Positions 1 through 6,910 of a stretch of 30,116 nt of DNA are shown piece by piece. Each line of letters starts with the position of its first letter. Within the stretch, counting starts at the first letter, position 1. A program made the translations under genes and the position numbers. Origin of the DNA: Pseudomonas antarctica (GTDB lineage: Bacteria > Pseudomonadota > Gammaproteobacteria > Pseudomonadales > Pseudomonadaceae); NCBI RefSeq assembly GCF_001647715.1, contig NZ_CP015602.1, forward strand, positions 1 through 30,116. Reading direction: 5' to 3'. A model generated the notes under the pieces. The model made no database searches, had not been told where the DNA came from, and saw only the letters and a list, made by a program, of their open reading frames with translations.

Positions 1-212
1 GGAACTCGCGCATTTTTCTGCTGAATTTGGAACTGTGCTGCGATAGCGTTACGGCAGTTCGGTGTGTCATTTCCCGAAGCTTTGCATTCCTTATAAACCG
101 GTGCCAACTCTTTAGGGTGGTCAACGTACCACTCAGGCGTTTTAACTTCTTCGGAACACCCGGATACGAGCGCAAATCCAACCAAACCAAAAACTGCCAT
201 TACCTTTTTCAT
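1..212 (-). CDS. eexN: EexN-family entry-exclusion lipoprotein (first 70 codons; continues at 30116)
   Basis: Small lipoprotein expected to sit at the inner membrane and block redundant entry of the same plasmid. The ATG is at 212. The N-terminus MKKVMAVFGLVGFALVSGC is a lipoprotein signal with lipobox LVSG-C. It is followed by the EexN-like stretch TPEWYVDHPKELAPVYKEC and a second Cys pair (KEC...NC). No stop occurs before base 1. If the molecule is circular, the frame continues through bases 30116-30065 and ends after 87 residues, a normal length for the family. It lies between virB5 and virB6, the usual place for eex in P-type type IV secretion operons. The family call rests on recalled motif similarity. 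Confidence 0.85.
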   Translation of the reverse strand, partial: MKKVMAVFGLVGFALVSGCSEEVKTPEWYVDHPKELAPVYKECKASGNDTPNCRNAIAAQFQIQQKNARV

Positions 213-224
213 TATCGATCCCTT

Positions 225-929
225 TTAGTTAAATGTAGGAACTGGCGCGCTTAATTGTTCTTTCTCAAACGCAGCCTTTCTTTTTTCTTCCCACACAACA
301 TTAGCAGCCTTGGCCTGCTCTGTCGCCATACTCCACTGCAATTGAAGTGCGCTCATTTCAACAGCTTTGAGGTTCACGGCGTTGGCCAGGTCCTGTGATT
401 CTTTAGAGTCTTTAGAATTTTGCGCCCTGTCGGCAAGCTTCTGTATAGACGTTAGCTTTCTTGAAAATGAGTCACTGACACTCTCTGCACGCTCAATCAA
501 GTTCAACTTGCTGGTAATCGACCCTTGGCAGGAGTCCAACATTTGCAGGCTTAGACCCTTGCAGGAGTCCATTAAGCCGTATTTGTTTGAAAGCGCAGCA
601 TATTCACCCTGAGCTAATCCACCGATTGACGTTAAAGCATCCTTCGCGTCCTTTACGTCGTTCACAACGGAAACGGCTTCGTTCTTTATTTTTTTTGCTT
701 CATCCAGAAATTCGCCAATTTCACGAACACCCGTCGCAGTCGCCAATTGATCCTTGTAAGCGGTTAGTTCGCTTTTGTACTGCTTTACAGTCTCGCCCCA
801 CTGCTTCAACAACTGTGCCCACTCGACAACCCTTACAGCCGCTGCTGGGTTGTCGGCTACGGGGATGCCTACCACTGCAAAGGCAGAACCCGTGAAGAGT
901 ATTGCGAACATCATCAGAATTGTTTTCAT
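225..929 (-). CDS. virB5: Type IV secretion VirB5-like minor pilin
   Basis: Periplasmic/pilus-tip protein of the conjugative type IV secretion system, probably involved in recipient contact. It has 234 residues from the ATG at 929. A Sec signal peptide (MKTILMMFAILFTGSAFA) is followed by a long, mostly alpha-helical, coiled-coil-rich body with a conserved-looking Cys pair (SCKGLSLQMLDSCQG). A GTG at 938 would add three residues, but the ATG puts a GAGTG purine stretch at a better distance and begins the signal peptide. It starts ten bases after the virB4 stop and is followed by eexN 12 bases on, so it is part of the same operon. VirB5 proteins diverge strongly. The call leans on position, signal peptide and size. 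Confidence 0.85.
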   Translation of the reverse strand: MKTILMMFAILFTGSAFAVVGIPVADNPAAAVRVVEWAQLLKQWGETVKQYKSELTAYKDQLATATGVREIGEFLDEAKKIKNEAVSVVNDVKDAKDALTSIGGLAQGEYAALSNKYGLMDSCKGLSLQMLDSCQGSITSKLNLIERAESVSDSFSRKLTSIQKLADRAQNSKDSKESQDLANAVNLKAVEMSALQLQWSMATEQAKAANVVWEEKRKAAFEKEQLSAPVPTFN

Positions 930-938
930 ATTAGTCAC

Positions 939-3689
939 TCAGATTGCAAGTTCAAGGTAAGCATTAAGCCAATCATCAGGCTTCATACCGTCTTTAAAGA
1001 GGCTGTCGAATATTTCTAGGTTCGGCGCGCTCGAACTCAACACTTTGGTGTAAACACCAAGGCCTGACAGGTCTAACGTCACCAGCGCGTAAAAGTCTTT
1101 GCTATCGCCTTTTTTCAGGCTGCTTTTTCTCACTACAAACTGTCGTGAGGTAGGGTCCAACTTCTTAATTATATGAAATGCTTCCGGCGTGACCTTCAAG
1201 CCTCCTACATAGTCATCATAATCAGCCTGCGGGTTGGCGAGGTAAAAAGCGGTACTGCACACTTCGATCACGGCACGCGCAATGTCGCTCTTAATCACCT
1301 CGTCCGGTGATTGTGTTGCCGGGATCACCAGGCCATTGAGCTTACGAATGGTTTTGAGCTTGTTGTAAACGAAGTCTTTAAAGGCTACGTCGCCCAACCA
1401 CTTCCAGAACTCGTCGAGGAAAATCACCATCCGGCGACCATCGAGCAACTGCGTAATCCGGTACAACAGATAGAATGAAATGGGCGTACAGGTGTCTTTG
1501 TCGTCCAGAAACTCAGTTCCGTCTACACCGAATGTTGAGCTGGTATCCGGGTTAAACGTGTCCTCAGCATTATCAAACACCCAGCCGAATTGCCCTCCTT
1601 GCGCCCAGTGGCCAAGCCGAACCACCAAACCGTTGTTCCTGCCCTGTTCCGTTGCAGCCTCGCTCATATGCTCCAGCATGCGGGTAATGCCGTACTGGCG
1701 GTTCTCTATAGGCTCCATGTCCATGACGGCGTTCACGCTGTCGCTAATCAGCTTCTCGTCTCGACTGGTGATCGTTTCTGCGTTGCGCGTCACCAACAGC
1801 TTAATTAGGGATTTAATCATTGCTAAGTTGCGTTTATTCTTAGGCAGATAAAACGGGTTCCAGCCTGTAGGTTCACCGGTTTTAACAGCGTAATACTCAC
1901 CCCCCAGGGCACGAATATTAATCTCCGCCCCACGGTCTTTGTCCAGAAACACTGTAGTCAGTTTTTTTGTTTTTGCATTATGTGAAAAGCTGCTGACTTT
2001 TCCATACTTCTGTAGCATGTTGGCGAAAAAGCTTAACAACATTGTTTTACCTGTTCCTGCTGTACCAAAGACTACAGCGTTAGCCAGGTTCTTTTCGTCA
2101 AAGTCGTCTCTGAAAAAATCGACGTTGTGCAGGTTTATGTAATACGCCTGCTTACTGGGAGTCTTCAAAATCGCGATAGCTTCGCCCCAAGGCGTCTTTG
2201 TGCGCTTACCCGTGTAGAAGTTATGAAACGATGCCAATTCAGAAAAATTTGCACTGCTGATAGGTGCAAGACGTGGGCGCAGGTGATACACGCCTGGAAG
2301 CTGTGCACAGAACGCAGGGGCCAAAGAAAGGGTTGAGATAGTCGCGATCAAACCAATGTCGGTAAAGCCCGAAGATAGCGCGTTAGTGTCATTGACCAAC
2401 TTGGCGACCGTGTCCGCGTACACAAACAGCGTGAAATGGTATTTGCCAAACGAAATATCACCCGACATTAATTCGTCTTTGGCTGTTTTCAGGTCTTCGC
2501 GTTGTGATACAGCATCATCATCGACACTTTTAAGTTTCTTCTCCATGGATTTGATATGTTCTAACGCCTCAGCCCTGGACATAGAGGTAAATGACTGCGT
2601 CATTACATACTCAACATCAGCGTATAACAACACATCTAAAATACCTGTTGTCACTTCCTTGCTGGAAAAATCTTTAATCTCGATAGATTTAAAAAATCTG
2701 TCTTTACCACGAATTGAAATCTGACCAGTATCAGGTCCAAAGAACACATCACCGCCGCCAATGACTTCGTACAATGGAGTCTTTGAAATTCTGATTTTCT
2801 GCCGCACGCCGCTGATGAGGAAGTTGTAGAATGACATTAGATTTGAGTAAACTACTTCGCCTTCTTCAAAGCAGCCCAACGGCTGCGATGAGTAACGATT
2901 TAGCGAAGAATTAAGCCGTCCTCTTATGTCCTCCATTTCAGCAATGGCGGCGTTTAAAACCTGTTTTTTCTGTTCCAGGCTCAAACGTTTGTTATCGGAC
3001 CTTTCCAGCTTGTCGTAAGGCTTGTAGGCCACCGAGAAATACAGCGAATTTGCCTTGAACGTATCGTTTTCAATGCCTTCATAGTACAAACGACTGACCG
3101 TATCAGCGAAGTCATTGCCGGAATCGCTGCTAAAGCTGTCATAGAAGCTTTCACGGGCGTTGTGGACATAGAACGTCACCGGGTAGCCTGCAAACGACTT
3201 AATCAGCGTGTTAATGACCTCTGAACTCATAATCAGCATTTCTGCCGAATCAAACTCAAAGGTGTCTCCCAATAGCTGCCAGGTGGCTATCAGGTCGCCG
3301 TCTTTTGCTTTGACAATATGTTCAGTCACATGCGATGAGTAAGGAATGATTTTCTCAAACGGTGTTCTATTGTTAAGTTTCATTTGATTATTAAATTCCT
3401 TTACGTCAACCGCATCATATTGATTCGCAAGAATAGAAGGTGTTTTGAAAAATCGTTCGGCCACCTTGTCAAGTCGCGCCCGCAGTTTCAGATACAACAG
3501 GTTATAGTAGTATTCATCTTTTTTTGTGGGTATTCCCATTGCGTAAACAGCAATAGGGACTAACAGCCAAAAAAACTTGGTTGTGTATAAACCCATCAAA
3601 AACAAGAAAGCTACGACAACAAAAAACAGGGTGACCGGAACGCCAAAATACAGCGCAGGTCGCCTAAGTGCTTTGTAGAGCTTGCTCAT
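939..3689 (-). CDS. virB4: VirB3-VirB4 fusion, type IV secretion ATPase
   Basis: ATPase that powers pilus assembly and DNA transfer at the inner membrane. The 916 residues are longer than a usual VirB4 (about 800). The first 80 or so residues are VirB3-like: a short basic start, RRPALYFGVP, then two hydrophobic segments (about 15-52). The VirB4 part follows, with Walker A GTAGTGKT near 542-549 and Walker B VIFLDE near 755-760 in the TraG-like C-terminal ATPase domain. The start ATG is preceded by AGGGTGACGGA. It begins 18 bases after the virB2 stop. Natural VirB3-VirB4 fusions are known in several conjugative systems (for example IncX PilX3-4), so this is a real fusion and not a sequencing error. 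Confidence 0.95.
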   Translation of the reverse strand: MSKLYKALRRPALYFGVPVTLFFVVVAFLFLMGLYTTKFFWLLVPIAVYAMGIPTKKDEYYYNLLYLKLRARLDKVAERFFKTPSILANQYDAVDVKEFNNQMKLNNRTPFEKIIPYSSHVTEHIVKAKDGDLIATWQLLGDTFEFDSAEMLIMSSEVINTLIKSFAGYPVTFYVHNARESFYDSFSSDSGNDFADTVSRLYYEGIENDTFKANSLYFSVAYKPYDKLERSDNKRLSLEQKKQVLNAAIAEMEDIRGRLNSSLNRYSSQPLGCFEEGEVVYSNLMSFYNFLISGVRQKIRISKTPLYEVIGGGDVFFGPDTGQISIRGKDRFFKSIEIKDFSSKEVTTGILDVLLYADVEYVMTQSFTSMSRAEALEHIKSMEKKLKSVDDDAVSQREDLKTAKDELMSGDISFGKYHFTLFVYADTVAKLVNDTNALSSGFTDIGLIATISTLSLAPAFCAQLPGVYHLRPRLAPISSANFSELASFHNFYTGKRTKTPWGEAIAILKTPSKQAYYINLHNVDFFRDDFDEKNLANAVVFGTAGTGKTMLLSFFANMLQKYGKVSSFSHNAKTKKLTTVFLDKDRGAEINIRALGGEYYAVKTGEPTGWNPFYLPKNKRNLAMIKSLIKLLVTRNAETITSRDEKLISDSVNAVMDMEPIENRQYGITRMLEHMSEAATEQGRNNGLVVRLGHWAQGGQFGWVFDNAEDTFNPDTSSTFGVDGTEFLDDKDTCTPISFYLLYRITQLLDGRRMVIFLDEFWKWLGDVAFKDFVYNKLKTIRKLNGLVIPATQSPDEVIKSDIARAVIEVCSTAFYLANPQADYDDYVGGLKVTPEAFHIIKKLDPTSRQFVVRKSSLKKGDSKDFYALVTLDLSGLGVYTKVLSSSAPNLEIFDSLFKDGMKPDDWLNAYLELAI

Positions 3690-3707
3690 TCCGTCACCCT
3701 GCCCTTT

Positions 3708-3980
3708 TTAACCGACCAAAAGCCGGGCAATTTCCGAAGCCGAAGCAATCAAGATTGCTCCCATGATGATTGGCGCACACTCGCGCAGGGTGTTGCCAGC
3801 AAACAGCACCTTGTAGCCCACCCACAGCACTGCAATAGTGACGGTTACAATCGACAGAGCCAGGAGACCTGTTGAAACCTTGTCGAGCAACGTACCGGCC
3901 TTTGTGAAGCCATCCGCCATGGCCGTTACAGGTGCAACGATCACTCCAGCGGTAGTCAGATTTTTAATATGACGTTTCAT
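3708..3980 (-). CDS. virB2: VirB2/TrbC-type major pilin
   Basis: Precursor of the conjugative pilus subunit, 90 residues. It has an N-terminal signal ending around AMA-DG (residues 20-23). Two hydrophobic helices follow, about 33-57 (LLALSIVTVTIAVLWVGYKVLFAG) and 68-88, separated by a short polar turn (NTLRECAP). This is the hairpin architecture of TrbC/VirB2 pilins. Its ATG overlaps the virB1 stop (TAATG), so translation is probably coupled. Recognised by layout and position, because pilin sequences vary widely. Confidence 0.9.
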   Translation of the reverse strand: MKRHIKNLTTAGVIVAPVTAMADGFTKAGTLLDKVSTGLLALSIVTVTIAVLWVGYKVLFAGNTLRECAPIIMGAILIASASEIARLLVG

Positions 3981-4600
3981 TAGTTGCCTCTCAGTATCTT
4001 TGTGGGTCTATCTTGGGAAAATATCGTGGTGTTTTTAATTACGCTATTTGGGTAGATGGTTCTAATTTCTCCTTTGTTTTTCGACGTGCTCCCTATGATT
4101 TCTATATCTGCTGATAGTGCTTTCTGATCTGCTTTTGTGCTCGGTATAAGATATTTTGGTTCGTCAGCGTATCCAATTCGTTGCACATAACTAGTGTCAG
4201 AAAATGCCAACTCCTTTTTTTTACCCGTTTCGAAGTTTCCCGAGTAATAACAACTCAAAGCGCGGGGCAGCGTTTTGCCTCTGAGGTAACAGTCGGTTAT
4301 CACTTTTTCAAATACAACCAAATTGGTACATGGATCAAATAACTTTTCAGCTGTCACGCCGTACTTCTCAAAGTTTCCTTTGTAGATTTGCATCAGACCG
4401 ACTGAATAACCTTTATTCGCCGCTTCTAGCTCCTTGACCCTGGCGAGCGCTTCCACCTTCGTTTTAGGCATTATCCCATTGCCATCAACCACACCAATGG
4501 CGTAGGGGTTCATCCTGCTTTCAACCCAGGCAACGTCGCGGATGGTATCCGGGTGGACCGTGGCAGCGCACGACAGCAGCAGTGGAATTAGCTCAATCAT
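3980..4600 (-). CDS. virB1: VirB1-type lytic transglycosylase
   Basis: Murein hydrolase that opens the cell wall locally for assembly of the transfer channel. It has 206 residues with a short hydrophobic N-terminus (IELIPLLLSCAATV) acting as export signal. The transglycosylase SLT fold is visible: catalytic Glu27 in DVAWVESRMNPYAIG, the GYSVGLMQI motif at 64-72, and ALSCYYSGNFETG further on. AAAGG lies eight bases ahead of the ATG. It is the first of the virB genes in this operon. The C-terminal 60 residues look non-conserved. Confidence 0.92.
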   Translation of the reverse strand: MIELIPLLLSCAATVHPDTIRDVAWVESRMNPYAIGVVDGNGIMPKTKVEALARVKELEAANKGYSVGLMQIYKGNFEKYGVTAEKLFDPCTNLVVFEKVITDCYLRGKTLPRALSCYYSGNFETGKKKELAFSDTSYVQRIGYADEPKYLIPSTKADQKALSADIEIIGSTSKNKGEIRTIYPNSVIKNTTIFSQDRPTKILRGN

Positions 4601-4636
4601 CCTGAATGCCTTTGAATAGCTGTTGTTTCTGATTTG

Positions 4637-4840
4637 TCAGTGTTGAGCTGACCCGTCATCAGACGGGGCGAACTCAATGTCAAAATTCTTGAATAGAATT
4701 TCTTCTATTACTTTTCGTTTCGAGATTTTTCGTTCCCCAGCTTCTGTTGAGATTCGGTAATTCAGCTCTGCGTCGAGCAGCATATCCAGTCGAATTGCTC
4801 GCCAATCTTCGCCGTCTGGTGCCTTGAAATTGCAGATCAT
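4637..4840 (-). CDS. Small protein upstream of virB1, function unknown
   Basis: 67 residues, no signal or membrane segment, with an excellent ribosome site (GAGGAAATATC ahead of the ATG). The middle (AIRLDMLLDAELNYRISTEAGERKISKRKVIEEILFKNFDI) reads as a strand-helix-helix pattern that could be a ribbon-helix-helix DNA-binding fold, but this is weak. It lies 36 bases ahead of virB1 and directly downstream of the 18-bp palindrome at 4910-4927. A role as regulator of the transfer operon is therefore possible. I do not recognise a family. Confidence 0.7.
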   Translation of the reverse strand: MICNFKAPDGEDWRAIRLDMLLDAELNYRISTEAGERKISKRKVIEEILFKNFDIEFAPSDDGSAQH

Positions 4841-4909
4841 GATATTTCCTCAATTCGACGTGTGTTCGTGTTTCTCGTATTAGTAGCGCATAGAAATTAA
4901 TGTGAAGAA

Positions 4910-4927
4910 ATAGCGGAATTCCGCTAT
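4910..4927. promoter_or_regulatory. 18-bp perfect palindrome, putative operator of the transfer operon
   Basis: ATAGCGGAATTCCGCTAT is its own reverse complement. It lies 70 bases upstream of the 67-residue gene that leads the virB operon. On the minus strand a possible promoter follows it closely: TTCACA, 17 bases, CTAATA. An identical copy stands at 6389-6406, ahead of the replication genes. It is probably the binding site of a plasmid regulator. Candidates encoded nearby are the LuxR-type, XRE-type and 67-residue proteins. Confidence 0.65.
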
Positions 4928-4955
4928 CTAATTAAAAAAAAGCACCATTTTTTCG

Positions 4956-5234
4956 TTATTTGTTTCCGACCAATTTAAATAATGTCATTAAATACAGTGA
5001 GTTAGTCCTGGCCGCATAAACGTTCCGTAACTCAATATTTTTTTCCAATCCGTACTTTTCTTTTACGTGAGTCAGGTGAATGCTGATCGTATTGATAGAA
5101 ATCCCAAGCTCCTGCGCAATCGTCCGCATGTCGTATGCGGTTGCGTAGAGGTAGAGAACGCGAACCTCCGGCTTTGTTAGCTCTGGAAAGACATTCAGCA
5201 GCGCGGGGGTGAAATTCTCGTCGTATATAGCCAT
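4956..5234 (-). CDS. LuxR-type helix-turn-helix regulator (HTH domain only)
   Basis: 92 residues consisting almost wholly of a LuxR/FixJ-type DNA-binding domain. LTKPEVRVLYLYATAYDMRTIAQELGISINTISIHLTHVKEKYGL matches the GerE pattern (LT..E..VL......s..eIA..L.iS..TV..H...i..Kl). There is no receiver or autoinducer domain. It probably regulates the downstream transfer genes, since it lies just upstream of them in the same direction with the palindrome at 4910 between. AGAGG stands eight bases before the ATG. The target sites are inferred, not seen. Confidence 0.85.
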   Translation of the reverse strand: MAIYDENFTPALLNVFPELTKPEVRVLYLYATAYDMRTIAQELGISINTISIHLTHVKEKYGLEKNIELRNVYAARTNSLYLMTLFKLVGNK

Positions 5235-5278
5235 TCCTTGAGCCTCTGATTTCGGTTTTACTTGTGCTATCGCCTATG

Positions 5279-5737
5279 TCAGCGCCCTACCAACAAAAAG
5301 GCGATTTTTCTGAGAATAATTAGATTTGCTAGCGTACGCGCTGATTGCACCAGGACAATCACCGCGATACACACCAGTAAGGTGTAAATCGTCGCCGGGT
5401 TTCCTTTGCCATCTGCCACGTATGTGACGCCTTGGGAGTAGTAGGTAGCGGCCATCCCTAATACAGCTACGAACGTGATGAGTTTTCTGTAACCGTAAAG
5501 GATGTTTAGAACTCCCACCATCAGCACTTGTAGCACCACTGCAAGGGTAAGGCGCATGACATTGAAGATGGTCTTCGCAACGAGCTTGCAGCGCGCCTTA
5601 GCCGAGGTGGCTTTTTGAGTGGGTTTCCTTCCGGTAGACGGGCTACTCATCGAGCCTTGTTTTTTTGAGGCTGGAAACAAAATCACGTTGTTTTTTGGGG
5701 CGTCTTCTCGCTCTGGAAATTTCACTACGTTCGTCAT
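5279..5737 (-). CDS. Inner-membrane protein of unknown function, transfer region
   Basis: 152 residues from the ATG at 5737, which has GGGAGG at a suitable distance. An in-frame GTG at 5749 would lie on that ribosome site. The first 60 residues are polar and basic (NVVKFPEREDAPKNNVILFP, then Lys/Ser/Thr-rich). Hydrophobic segments follow at roughly 68-86, 88-106 and 120-140, ending near a short basic tail. It is the first minus-strand gene before the LuxR-type regulator. An A/T-rich inverted repeat (5795-5818) lies upstream. I do not recognise a family. It may be a membrane accessory of conjugation. Confidence 0.7.
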   Translation of the reverse strand: MTNVVKFPEREDAPKNNVILFPASKKQGSMSSPSTGRKPTQKATSAKARCKLVAKTIFNVMRLTLAVVLQVLMVGVLNILYGYRKLITFVAVLGMAATYYSQGVTYVADGKGNPATIYTLLVCIAVIVLVQSARTLANLIILRKIAFLLVGR

Positions 5738-5794
5738 ACCGCCTCCCACAGTTCAAGAATGGCTATGGGGAGTATGCAATTTTTTCAAAGAAAA

Positions 5795-5818
5795 AAATAT
5801 TGGATTAACACAATATTT
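5795..5818. promoter_or_regulatory. Inverted repeat upstream of the 152-residue membrane-protein gene
   Basis: AAATATTG and CAATATTT are perfect 8-base arms with an 8-base spacer (GATTAACA). It lies about 60 bases upstream of the ATG at 5737 in an A/T-rich stretch. It has the size and spacing of an operator for a dimeric repressor. No protein can be assigned from sequence alone. Confidence 0.45.
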
Positions 5819-5988
5819 CTGATTGAACTGATACGCGGTAAGGCGAAGCTGGCATAGGAACAGAATTCGGAAAATATCGTACGTTAAGGCGCTGGGCCTT
5901 GGCGCGTTTGTTGTTCCAGGGGGGCACTATTGAGGTTTGGTGTGCAATGGAACCGGAACCCAACGTAGGCCCGCAAGGGTCGTCCAGG

Positions 5989-6210
5989 CTAAGGGAGCAG
6001 GAGTTTCCACAGCGGGACCCCAACCGCCTTAGCCAAGACAGCCATATTGTCCAGACTGATAGAACTCAGACTGTTTTCAACCTGGCTCAACCACGACTGG
6101 TCAAATCCCGTGAGCTTCTTGATGGCCATCTGGGTCAGACCAGCATTTTTTCGTGCTTGCCGAAAGTTGCGAGCGAAGATCAGACGTTCGGCAGGTACTG
6201 GCTTGGTCAT
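5989..6210 (-). CDS. XRE-family (Cro/CI-type) HTH regulator
   Basis: 73 residues that form a single HTH_3 domain. FARNFRQARKNAGLTQMAIKKLTGFDQSWLSQVENSLSSISLDNMAVLAKAVGVPLWKLL has the full five-helix pattern of XRE repressors. It is leftward and diverges from the replication genes. The intergenic region between it and the small plus-strand gene at 6552 holds two palindromes (6367-6380 and 6389-6406). Autoregulation and control of replication or transfer genes are plausible inferences. The ribosome site is weak. Confidence 0.85.
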   Translation of the reverse strand: MTKPVPAERLIFARNFRQARKNAGLTQMAIKKLTGFDQSWLSQVENSLSSISLDNMAVLAKAVGVPLWKLLLP

Positions 6211-6366
6211 TGGCTTGGCGTCACGTCATCACGGTCAGTTGAAGATGTTAGCAAGTGGTGGTTGAGCATGTTGCTCTCAGGAAGTGGAGCTGGAAACGGT
6301 GCAAATTTGGTCATAAGACAAAAAAAGCAAAAATAATTACGCGATTTGGCCCAGCAAACACGGCAA

Positions 6367-6380
6367 ATATCGCGCGATAT
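6367..6380. promoter_or_regulatory. 14-bp palindrome ATATCGCGCGATAT
   Basis: Perfectly self-complementary, nine bases before the 18-bp palindrome. It lies in the divergent region between the XRE regulator and the replication genes. It is probably an operator. The related half ACGCGATT stands nearby at 6338-6345. Confidence 0.45.
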
Positions 6381-6388
6381 ACACGAAT

Positions 6389-6406
6389 ATAGCGGAATTC
6401 CGCTAT
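6389..6406. promoter_or_regulatory. Second copy of the 18-bp palindrome, putative shared operator
   Basis: ATAGCGGAATTCCGCTAT is identical to the copy at 4910-4927. Here it lies 145 bases upstream of the small gene that precedes repA and 179 bases upstream of the divergent XRE gene. The exact duplication suggests that one regulator acts on both the transfer and replication transcription units. Confidence 0.65.
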
Positions 6407-6490
6407 TTTTATTCGTTTTTGAGTGTGCGCTAATGGATTCAGGGGCCGCACCTCACCGCCACTTAGGAGGTGTCTCTCCCCTCAAAAATG

Positions 6491-6519
6491 TTGTGATTAA
6501 GCTACTTAGTAGCTATATT
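6491..6519 (+). promoter_or_regulatory. Promoter with overlapping inverted repeat, ahead of the CopB-like gene
   Basis: TTGTGA (6491-6496), a 17-base spacer and TATATT (6514-6519) make a good sigma-70 promoter. The spacer contains the inverted repeat AGCTACT-T-AGTAGCT (6500-6514) that runs into the -10 box. A repressor bound there would block RNA polymerase. The downstream gene product at 6552 is the natural candidate for autoregulation. Confidence 0.6.
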
Positions 6520-6551
6520 GATGGTATGTTGAACGAGTTATCGAGGCCTGT

Positions 6552-6755
6552 ATGGCAGTCGAAGATAAGCATGTGCTTTTGGGGTTTATGATTGATCAGC
6601 AGCATAAGCGCCGCTTCAATGCCGCTATGCAGCTAGAGGGAACGACTGCGTCAGTCCGCTTGAGAGAGGCCATTGCGCAGTACCTAGACGATCTAGACGC
6701 CGGGGTAGAGAATCCCCAGATCAGGTTGGAATTGAAGGATAGGAAATCGCAGTAA
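6552..6755 (+). CDS. Small CopB-like protein ahead of repA, possible copy-number repressor
   Basis: 67 residues, soluble, with GAGG five bases before the ATG. The part LLGFMIDQQHKRRFNAAMQLEGTTASVRLREAIAQYLDDL has the strand-helix-helix layout of a ribbon-helix-helix protein. Its position, immediately upstream of the antisense-RNA gene and repA, matches that of CopB in IncFII-type replicons. There CopB represses a rep promoter. Its own promoter carries an inverted repeat. The function is inferred from position and predicted fold, and direct family identity is not certain. Confidence 0.7.
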   Translation: MAVEDKHVLLGFMIDQQHKRRFNAAMQLEGTTASVRLREAIAQYLDDLDAGVENPQIRLELKDRKSQ

Positions 6756-6778
6756 GGATGTAGTGCATATCGCGGAAA

Positions 6779-6812
6779 CCAAAAAGCCCCGGTTGGCGCC
6801 GGGGCTTTTTGG
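6779..6812. terminator. Replication-control hairpin with TTGGCG loop; antisense-RNA terminator
   Basis: A perfect 14-bp stem (CCAAAAAGCCCCGG / CCGGGGCTTTTTGG) encloses the loop TTGGCG (6793-6798). On the minus strand the stem ends in T residues and can terminate the antisense RNA. On the plus strand the loop matches the UUGGCG loop known in IncI/IncB/IncL-M rep mRNA leaders, where it is both the antisense-contact site and one half of an activating pseudoknot. The pairing partner CGCC lies at 6936-6939. Confidence 0.8.
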
Positions 6813-6875
6813 AAAATCGGAACAGGTTTCTCTTTTCGAAGGGGGAAAACCTGTTCAACCAACAACAAACTAGGT
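6779..6875 (-). ncRNA. Countertranscript (antisense) RNA controlling repA
   Basis: Proposed RNA of about 95 bases, complementary to the repA leader. A strong minus-strand promoter (TTGCAA, 17 bases, CATAAT; 6910-6882) would start it near 6875, and the hairpin at 6779-6812 would end it. Its terminal loop would be CGCCAA, the complement of the UUGGCG target loop. A second inverted repeat (GAACAGGTTT / AAACCTGTTC, 6820-6856) lies inside it. By analogy with Inc RNA of IncI plasmids it would inhibit repA translation by blocking the pseudoknot and leader translation. It was identified from promoter, terminator and loop together, and expression is not shown. Confidence 0.7.
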
Positions 6876-6881
6876 GGGCTG

Positions 6882-6910
6882 ATTATGGCTAGCACCTCGG
6901 GCTTTTGCAA
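6882..6910 (-). promoter_or_regulatory. Promoter of the antisense RNA
   Basis: On the minus strand TTGCAA (6910-6905), 17 bases, CATAAT (6887-6882). This is close to consensus for sigma-70 and correctly placed to drive the countertranscript through the TTGGCG hairpin. Confidence 0.65.

Larger units (their letters stand above)
6211..6551. other. Intergenic control region between XRE gene and CopB-like gene
   Basis: 341 bases without a convincing gene. It holds a 14-bp palindrome ATATCGCGCGATAT (6367-6380), the second copy of the 18-bp palindrome (6389-6406) and a good plus-strand promoter with its own operator (6491-6519). A stretch at 6424-6480 (GCCGCACCTCACCGCC and GGAGGTGTC) could fold but is not clear. 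Open frames here are short, lack ribosome sites and have no recognisable product. Confidence 0.6.

Noticed and set aside
5805..6023. 72-codon minus-strand frame overlapping the XRE gene end
   Set aside because: No ribosome site, low-complexity product, and it overlaps a clear HTH gene.
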